Assembly: GCA_002372735.1 (NCBI GenBank)
Contig: DFIE01000092.1
Span: 1 to 11,504 of the forward strand
DNA: 11,504 nt
Direction of reading: 5' to 3'
From: Clostridiales bacterium UBA3705
Lineage (GTDB): Bacteria > Bacillota_A > Clostridia > Oscillospirales > Oscillospiraceae
The translations under genes were made by a program, and so were the position numbers. Shown piece after piece: positions 7,096 to 11,504 of this stretch. The first letter of the stretch is position 1, and each line of letters opens with the position of its first letter. The notes under the pieces were generated by a model. It worked only from the letters and a program-made list of their open reading frames with translations, had not been told where the DNA came from and made no database searches.

Positions 7096-8184
7096 ATGAC
7101 TGAAATCATTACCGAAAAAACCCTGGCGGAATACGAGGCGTTTGTCCAGGGGCACCCCAAGGGCAACTTTGCCCAGAGCTCCTATTGGGCCAAGCAGAAA
7201 TCTGCCTGGACCTGGCGGGCCATTGCCTGCCGGGGGGAGGACGGCCGCATCAAGGGCACGCTGTCTGTGCTGATCCGCAAGATGCCCGGCTTTGGCAGGG
7301 CCATGATGTACGCCAGCCGCGGCCCCGTCTGCGACATTGACGACTACGCCACCATGGACGAGCTCTACGCCGCGGCCAAGGCACTGGCCAAGGAGTTCAA
7401 GGCCTATGTGTTCAAAATCGACCCCGATATTCCCTCCTCCGAAACCGCCTTTACCGATTATATGCTCCGCTACGGCTTTGAACTGAAGTCCGGCGGCGAA
7501 AAGTTTGAGGCCATCCAGCCCCGGTATGTGTTCCGCCTGTACCTGAACGGCCGCACCGAGGACGAGCTTCTGGCCTCCTTCCACCAGAAGACCCGCTACA
7601 ACATCCGTCTGGCCATCCGCAAGGGGGTGCAGGTGGAGATCTGCGGCAAGGAGATGGTGCCGGAGTTTGGCCGGCTCATGCTCACCACCGGCGTCCGGGA
7701 CGGCTTTGTCACCCGCCAGCCGGAGTATTTTGCCGACATCCTTGACAACCTGGGCGAGCACGCCCGGCTGTACATGGCCTTTATCGACGAGCCCCAGCCC
7801 GACGGTACCACCAAGCGCAAGGCCATTGCCGGCACCCTGGCCATCTGGTACGGCGATAAGGTCTGGTATCTCTACGGGGCCAGCTCCAATGAGGACCGCA
7901 ACTATATGCCCAACTATCTGCTCCAGTGGCAGATGATCCGCTGGGCGGTGGAGAAAAACTGCCGGGTGTACGACTTCCGGGGCGTTCCCGGCGACGTGGG
8001 AGAGGATCACCCCCTCTACGGCCTGGTCAAGTTTAAGCGGGGCTTCAACGGCGACTATACCGAGTTTGTGGGCGAGATGGACCTGGTGCTCAGCCGCTTC
8101 TGGTACAACACCATTGAAAAATCCACCTCTGTGTTCAAAGAGGTCCGCAAGCGGGTCTACCTGATCAAAAACCGGGGCAAATAA
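7096..8184 (+). CDS. FemXAB-family lipid II aminoacyltransferase
   Basis: Predicted to transfer an amino acid from aminoacyl-tRNA to the stem peptide of lipid II, starting or extending the peptidoglycan cross-bridge at the cytoplasmic membrane face. The 362 residues cover the double GNAT fold of the family. Visible landmarks are GNFAQSSYWAKQK (23-35), TRYNIRLAIRKGVQVEI after residue 155, and the second-half segment LLQWQMIRWAV followed by YDFRGVPG. The C-terminus is basic. The seryl-tRNA-synthetase-like coiled-coil insertion of FemA/FemB is not evident, so it is closer to FemX/MurM-like forms. The amino acid (Gly, Ala or Ser) cannot be read from sequence. The ATG at 7096 has AAGGGAG (7075-7081) unusually far away, 14 bases. 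It is followed 42 bases later by the racemase-like gene. Confidence 0.92.
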   Translation: MTEIITEKTLAEYEAFVQGHPKGNFAQSSYWAKQKSAWTWRAIACRGEDGRIKGTLSVLIRKMPGFGRAMMYASRGPVCDIDDYATMDELYAAAKALAKEFKAYVFKIDPDIPSSETAFTDYMLRYGFELKSGGEKFEAIQPRYVFRLYLNGRTEDELLASFHQKTRYNIRLAIRKGVQVEICGKEMVPEFGRLMLTTGVRDGFVTRQPEYFADILDNLGEHARLYMAFIDEPQPDGTTKRKAIAGTLAIWYGDKVWYLYGASSNEDRNYMPNYLLQWQMIRWAVEKNCRVYDFRGVPGDVGEDHPLYGLVKFKRGFNGDYTEFVGEMDLVLSRFWYNTIEKSTSVFKEVRKRVYLIKNRGK

Positions 8185-8226
8185 GCCCAAACTACCCCAA
8201 AATCCAATTGATTGTGAGGGACTGCC

Positions 8227-9315
8227 ATGAAAGCATATGTGGTGGAGCGGGACGCGCTCATTCATAACATCCAGGCCATACGGCGCTTTGCCGGGGATAC
8301 CCCCATCTGGGGGGTGCTGAAGGGCAACGGCTACGGTCTGGGCCTGCTGCCCATGGCGAGGCTGCTGTGGGAAAACGGCATTGACCGCTTTGCGGTAACC
8401 GAGCTCAGAGAGGCCTCCCACCTGCGGGAGGAGTATGCCGACGCGCCCATTTTGATGCTCCGCTCCACGGCGGACCCCCACGAGATCAACGCCCTGCTGG
8501 ACCAAAACGTGATACTCGCCATCGGCTCCTACGAGACCGCCGTGGCGGTCAACGCCATTGCGGCCGAGCGGGCCACCGTGGCCGAGGTGCACATCTGCAT
8601 TGACACCGGCATGGGCCGCTACGGCTTCCTGCCCGAGGACGCAGACAAGATCATCTCTCTGTACGAGTATATGAAAAACCTGGCGGTCAGCGGCATCTAC
8701 ACCCACTTCCACTCCGCCTTCTGCAGCGAAAAGGCCACCCGCAAGCAGTTTGAGCTGTTCACCGCCCTGGTGGACCGGCTGCAAAAGGCCGGGTACGAAA
8801 CCGGCATGGCCCACTGCTGCAACTCCTCGGCCTTCCTCAAGTATCCCGATATGCACATGGACGGGGTGCGCATCGGCTCCGCGTTTTTGGGCCGGCTCTG
8901 CTTCCAAAGCAAGCTCAGTCTCAAAAAGATCGGCTATGCCGAGTGTACCGTGGAGGAGCTGCGGTGGATCCCCAAGGGCCACACCGTGGGCTACGGGGCG
9001 GGCTTCAAGGCCCGGGAGCAAACCCGCACCGCCATCATCGGTCTGGGCTGGTATAACGGCTTTGCGGCCCAGCGGGAGAACGATCTCTTCCGCCTGCGTG
9101 ACAGCCTGCGGGGCATTTTGCACCACATCAAAAACCTGTTCTTCCCCCACAAGATCCTGGTCAGCGTCAACGACCAAAAGTGCCGGGTCCTGGGCCATGT
9201 GGGCATGGTCCACGCGGTGGTGGACGTCACTGACATCGACTGCGCCGTGGGCGACCGGGTGGTGGCCCAGATCAACCCCCTCACCGTCAAGGGCCTGCGC
9301 ATCCAATACCGATAA
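8227..9315 (+). CDS. alanine racemase-family PLP enzyme, diverged
   Basis: Fold type III PLP enzyme related to alanine racemase, which makes D-alanine for peptidoglycan. The 362 residues keep the PLP lysine K32 in VLKGNGYGLG (30-39), GMGRYGF (128-134, matching the conserved R136 region), HCCNS (196-200), VRIGSAFLG (214-222) and VGYGAGFKA (254-262). Changes from the usual enzyme are clear. The GYADG segment holding the second catalytic tyrosine reads GLGWYNGF (272-279), the MDQ motif reads MVH (327-329), and the C-terminal SYE motif is replaced by NPLTV. An insertion of about 20 residues follows position 283. It could be a racemase for alanine, serine or another residue, or a non-racemase relative. 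The start at 8227 has GAGGG 6 bases upstream. It lies 42 bases after the Fem transferase, with no promoter between them. Confidence 0.88.
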   Translation: MKAYVVERDALIHNIQAIRRFAGDTPIWGVLKGNGYGLGLLPMARLLWENGIDRFAVTELREASHLREEYADAPILMLRSTADPHEINALLDQNVILAIGSYETAVAVNAIAAERATVAEVHICIDTGMGRYGFLPEDADKIISLYEYMKNLAVSGIYTHFHSAFCSEKATRKQFELFTALVDRLQKAGYETGMAHCCNSSAFLKYPDMHMDGVRIGSAFLGRLCFQSKLSLKKIGYAECTVEELRWIPKGHTVGYGAGFKAREQTRTAIIGLGWYNGFAAQRENDLFRLRDSLRGILHHIKNLFFPHKILVSVNDQKCRVLGHVGMVHAVVDVTDIDCAVGDRVVAQINPLTVKGLRIQYR

Positions 9316-9323
9316 AGCCCGAA

Positions 9324-9371
9324 AAACCGGCACGCTGCAAACGCACTGTTTGCAGCGTGCCGGTTTCTTTT
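9324..9371. terminator. perfect 19-bp hairpin, bidirectional terminator
   Basis: Left arm AAACCGGCACGCTGCAAAC (9324-9342), 5-base loop GCACT, exact complementary right arm (9348-9366), then CTTTT (9367-9371). On the minus strand it is followed by a run of five T (9322-9326 read in reverse). It therefore ends both the racemase-like gene and the converging metY gene, whose stop is at 9394-9396. Confidence 0.93.
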
Positions 9372-9393
9372 GCACCGGGGCGTGCAGCCGGGG

Positions 9394-10680
9394 TTAAGCC
9401 CGGGCCCCTGCCAGGGCCTGCTCCAGGTCGGCAATCAGGTCGGCGGCGTCCTCCAGCCCGCAGCTCAGCCGGATCAGATCCGGGCTGACCCCGGCGCTGA
9501 GCAGCTCCTCGTCGTTCATCTGCCGGTGGGTGGTGGAGGCCGGGTGCAGGCAGCAGGTTTTGGCGTCGGCCACATGGGTCTCAATGGCGGCCAGCTTCAG
9601 CCTCCGCATAAACCGCTCGGCGGCCTGCCTGCCGCCCTTTACCCCAAAGCTGATCACGCCGCAGCTGCCCTTGGGCAGATATTTTTTTACCAGGGCGTGG
9701 TCGGGGTGGTCGGGCAGCTCGGGGTAGCACACCCAGCTCACGTCCGGGCTCTGGGCCAGGTACTTGGCCACGGCCAGGCCGGTTTCGCAGTGGCGCTTCA
9801 TCCGGATGTGCAGGGATTCCAGCCCCAGGTTCAGCAGATATGCGCTCTGGGGGCTCTGGATGGCGCCGAAGTCCCGCATCAGCTGGGCGGTGGCCTTGGT
9901 GATATAGGCCCCCTCCAGGCCGAAGCGCTGGGTGTAGGTCACCCCGTGGTAGCTCTCGTCGGGGGTGCACAGACCGGGGTACTTGTCGGGCCAGCGGGTC
10001 CAGTCAAATTTGCCGGAATCCACAATGGCGCCGCCCACGGCGCTGCCGTGACCGTCCATATACTTGGTGGTGGAGTGGATCACAATGTCCGCGCCGAAGT
10101 CAAAGGGACGGCAGTTCACCGGGGTGGCAAAGGTGTTGTCCACAATCAGGGGCACCCCGTGGGCGTGGGCAGCCCGGGCAAACCGCTCCAAATCCAGCAC
10201 CCGCAGGGCGGGGTTGGCAATGGTCTCGCCAAAGACCAGCTTGGTGTTGGGCCGGAAGGCGGCCTCCAGCTCCTCGTCGCTGGCGTCGGGGGAGACAAAG
10301 GTAAAGTCAATGCCCATGCGCTTCATGGTCACGGCAAAGAGATTATAGGTGCCGCCGTAGATGGTGGAGCAGGCCACCGCGTGGTCCCCGCAGGAGGCGA
10401 TGTTAAACACCGCAAAAAAGCTGGCGGCCATGCCGGAGGCGGTGAGCATCGCGGCGGTGCCGCCCTCCAGGGCGCAGATCTTGGCAGCCACGGTGTCACA
10501 GGTGGGGTTTTGCAGCCGGCTGTAAAAGTAGCCGCTGGCCTCCAGGTCAAAGAGCTTGGCCATATCCTCTCCGGTGGCATATTGGAAGGTGGTACTCTGT
10601 ACAATGGGAATCTGCCGGGGCTCGCCGTTGCCTGGACGGTAGCCGCCCTGGACGCAGATGGTATCCAGTCCTGGACACAT
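9394..10680 (-). CDS. metY: O-acetylhomoserine sulfhydrylase (Cys/Met metabolism PLP enzyme)
   Basis: Makes L-homocysteine from O-acetyl-L-homoserine and sulfide, a direct sulfhydrylation route to methionine, in the cytoplasm. The 428 residues match the longer MetY type rather than the roughly 380-400 of cystathionine gamma-synthase/lyase. The PLP lysine is K206 in IHSTTKYMDGHGS (201-213). Other landmarks are GYFYSRLQNPT (50-60), the LEGGTAAMLTASGMAA phosphate-binding region (71-86) and VDNTFATP (180-187). The MetY-specific stretch includes GGAIVDSGKFDW and DESYHGVTY. Start ATG at 10678-10680 follows AAGGAGG with 8-base spacing. Single-gene unit with its own promoter and a short leader of about 29 bases, so no SAM riboswitch or T-box fits. 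A role in another O-acetyl or O-phospho substrate cannot be excluded. Confidence 0.95.
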   Translation of the reverse strand: MCPGLDTICVQGGYRPGNGEPRQIPIVQSTTFQYATGEDMAKLFDLEASGYFYSRLQNPTCDTVAAKICALEGGTAAMLTASGMAASFFAVFNIASCGDHAVACSTIYGGTYNLFAVTMKRMGIDFTFVSPDASDEELEAAFRPNTKLVFGETIANPALRVLDLERFARAAHAHGVPLIVDNTFATPVNCRPFDFGADIVIHSTTKYMDGHGSAVGGAIVDSGKFDWTRWPDKYPGLCTPDESYHGVTYTQRFGLEGAYITKATAQLMRDFGAIQSPQSAYLLNLGLESLHIRMKRHCETGLAVAKYLAQSPDVSWVCYPELPDHPDHALVKKYLPKGSCGVISFGVKGGRQAAERFMRRLKLAAIETHVADAKTCCLHPASTTHRQMNDEELLSAGVSPDLIRLSCGLEDAADLIADLEQALAGARA

Positions 10681-10715
10681 AGGAATTACCTCCTTGCTTG
10701 GTAGTATTATTGTGC

Positions 10716-10744
10716 ATTATACAACCCAAAGCCCGCTGCGTCAA
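10716..10744 (-). promoter_or_regulatory. near-consensus sigma-A promoter for metY
   Basis: Minus-strand -35 TTGACG (10739-10744), 17-base spacer, -10 TATAAT (10716-10721). An imperfect inverted repeat TTGT-N7-ACAA (10710-10724) spans the -10; it is too weak to name a regulator. Confidence 0.85.
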
Positions 10745-10784
10745 CCACAGCCGTCCATTTTCCCCTCTTTGACCAGAAATGCGG

Positions 10785-10813
10785 TTGACAAAGGGGGGAC
10801 AGATGGGTAGAAT
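10785..10813 (+). promoter_or_regulatory. near-consensus sigma-A promoter for the ABC transporter gene
   Basis: -35 TTGACA (10785-10790), 17-base spacer, -10 TAGAAT (10808-10813). Expected start near 10820, giving a leader of about 33 bases. Its -35 is 40 bases from the -35 of the divergent metY promoter. Confidence 0.8.
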
Positions 10814-10824
10814 ATCCATAAATT

Positions 10825-10841
10825 CTTCACTTTTTGTGAAG
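10825..10841 (+). promoter_or_regulatory. palindrome CTTCAC-N5-GTGAAG in the ABC gene leader
   Basis: Perfect 6-base arms around TTTTT, beginning just after the predicted transcription start and ending at the edge of the GGGAGG ribosome binding site (10841-10846). It could be an operator for a repressor acting as a roadblock, or a small leader-RNA hairpin close to the ribosome binding site. I do not recognise the regulator. Confidence 0.45.
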
Positions 10842-10853
10842 GGAGGTGTCGCC

Positions 10854-11504
10854 TTGATCTTCGGCAAGCACATCAACCGTTACTACCGGATCCACGCCCT
10901 GCGGCTGCTGCTGGGCCTGCTGTCTCTGGTCACGGTGGATTATCTGCAGCTGCGCATTCCAAACCTGTATCAGATGGTGATCAACGGGGTCAACGCCGGC
11001 ACGGTGGACTACCGGGGCAGCCGGGTGGCCTTTGATATGCCCTTCCTGCTGGACCGGATCCTCCTGCCCATGGTGGGCATTATCTTTGCCATGGTGGCGG
11101 GCCGGTTTCTGTGGCGGGTGATGTTCTTCGGCGCGGGCATCCGCATCGAGGAGGACCTGCGCAACCGGATGTTTGACAACGCCCGGCATCTGAGCCAGAA
11201 TTACTACCAGCACAACAAGGTGGGCAGTCTGATGAGTCTGTTCACCAACGACCTGGACACCGTTCAGGAGTGCTTCGGCTGGGGCGTGATGATGTTTTTT
11301 GACGCTCTGCTCCTGGGGGTGCTGGCAGTGTGGAAGATGCTGCGCATGAACTGGCTGCTCACCCTGCTGTCCATGATCCCCACGGCCCTGCTGCTGGCCT
11401 CGGCCACGGTGCTGGGCAGGTACATGATGAAAAAGTGGGACGTCCGCCAGGAGGCCTTCTCCAAGCTCTCCGATTTCAGCCAGGAGAGCTTTTCCGGCAT
11501 CGCG
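10854..11504 (+). CDS. ABC exporter half-transporter, N-terminal membrane domain (3' end beyond window)
   Basis: N-terminal 217 residues of a type I ABC exporter (MsbA/BmrCD/Sav1866-like) in the cytoplasmic membrane; the ATP-binding domain would lie past the right edge. Membrane segments are visible at about 14-33, 70-92, 142-163 and 166-188. The coupling-region pattern EEDLRNRMF (99-107) and QHNKVGSLMSLFTNDLDTV (119-137) matches the exporter family signature (normally near GdlmSrltnDvdav). It starts at TTG 10854-10856, preceded by GGAGG (10842-10846) with 7-base spacing; no in-frame ATG fits the homology. Such proteins often work as heterodimers with a second half-transporter encoded next door, so a partner gene just right of the window is likely. 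The cargo is unknown. Confidence 0.88.
   Translation, partial: MIFGKHINRYYRIHALRLLLGLLSLVTVDYLQLRIPNLYQMVINGVNAGTVDYRGSRVAFDMPFLLDRILLPMVGIIFAMVAGRFLWRVMFFGAGIRIEEDLRNRMFDNARHLSQNYYQHNKVGSLMSLFTNDLDTVQECFGWGVMMFFDALLLGVLAVWKMLRMNWLLTLLSMIPTALLLASATVLGRYMMKKWDVRQEAFSKLSDFSQESFSGIA

Noticed and set aside
6973..9375. 800-codon open frame on the minus strand across the Fem and racemase genes
   Set aside because: It is the complement of two well-supported genes with strong family motifs and crosses their intergenic gap. Long antisense frames are expected when third codon positions are mostly G or C. Its translation shows no family motif I recognise.
9370..10704. 444-codon plus-strand frame opposite metY
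   Set aside because: Antisense shadow of metY, which has its promoter, ribosome binding site and PLP motif on the minus strand.
10681..10853. Possible riboswitch or T-box upstream of metY
   Set aside because: The promoter places the metY start site only about 29 bases before the ATG, leaving no room for a SAM or T-box leader.
1..11504. CRISPR arrays, tRNA/rRNA genes, insertion sequences, phage or defence genes
   Set aside because: None seen by eye on either strand; all gaps are under about 180 bases and are explained by promoters, leaders and terminators.

Overview
The window reads as chromosomal DNA from a GC-rich, low-complexity-promoter Firmicute, most like the Clostridia (Oscillospiraceae-type gut anaerobes). 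This is inferred from several things: strong GC bias at third codon positions, Firmicute-style AGGAGG ribosome binding sites, textbook sigma-A promoters with 17-base spacers set in short AT-rich gaps, and the gene families present (DprA next to TopA, a FemXAB transferase, YegS-type lipid kinase, MetY). No rRNA, tRNA, CRISPR, insertion sequence or phage gene was seen. Coding density is high; no gene-free stretch exceeds about 180 bases.

Left block (1-4304, minus strand): a three-gene operon in the transcription order trmH-like rRNA/tRNA methyltransferase, dprA, topA. The first two genes share an ATGA stop/start overlap and topA follows after a 14-base gap. A good promoter lies at 4276-4304, with a near-perfect palindrome across its -10 element. 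topA runs off the left edge of the window in its lysine/alanine-rich tail.

Middle block (4344-7003): a plus-strand cation diffusion facilitator (metal efflux pump), divergent from trmH with its own promoter. It ends in a bidirectional terminator facing a minus-strand pair, a YegS/DgkB-type lipid kinase followed 3 bases later by a Nudix hydrolase. The lipid kinase promoter is divergent from the next block.

Right-middle block (7028-9371, plus strand): a likely two-gene operon with a FemXAB-family aminoacyl-tRNA-dependent peptidyltransferase (peptidoglycan bridge building) and a diverged alanine-racemase-fold protein. It is closed by a perfect 19-base-pair hairpin terminator that also serves the converging metY gene. 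The pairing suggests cell-wall amino acid metabolism, and the racemase-like protein has several changed active-site positions. This is the most interesting part of the window.

Right block (9394-11504): metY (O-acetylhomoserine sulfhydrylase, minus strand) is divergent from an ABC exporter half-transporter that begins with TTG and is cut by the right edge. Both have near-consensus promoters. A small palindrome sits in the leader of the ABC gene.

Overall this looks mostly like ordinary housekeeping chromosome. I did not find a clearly novel multi-gene system; the observations below are graded accordingly.
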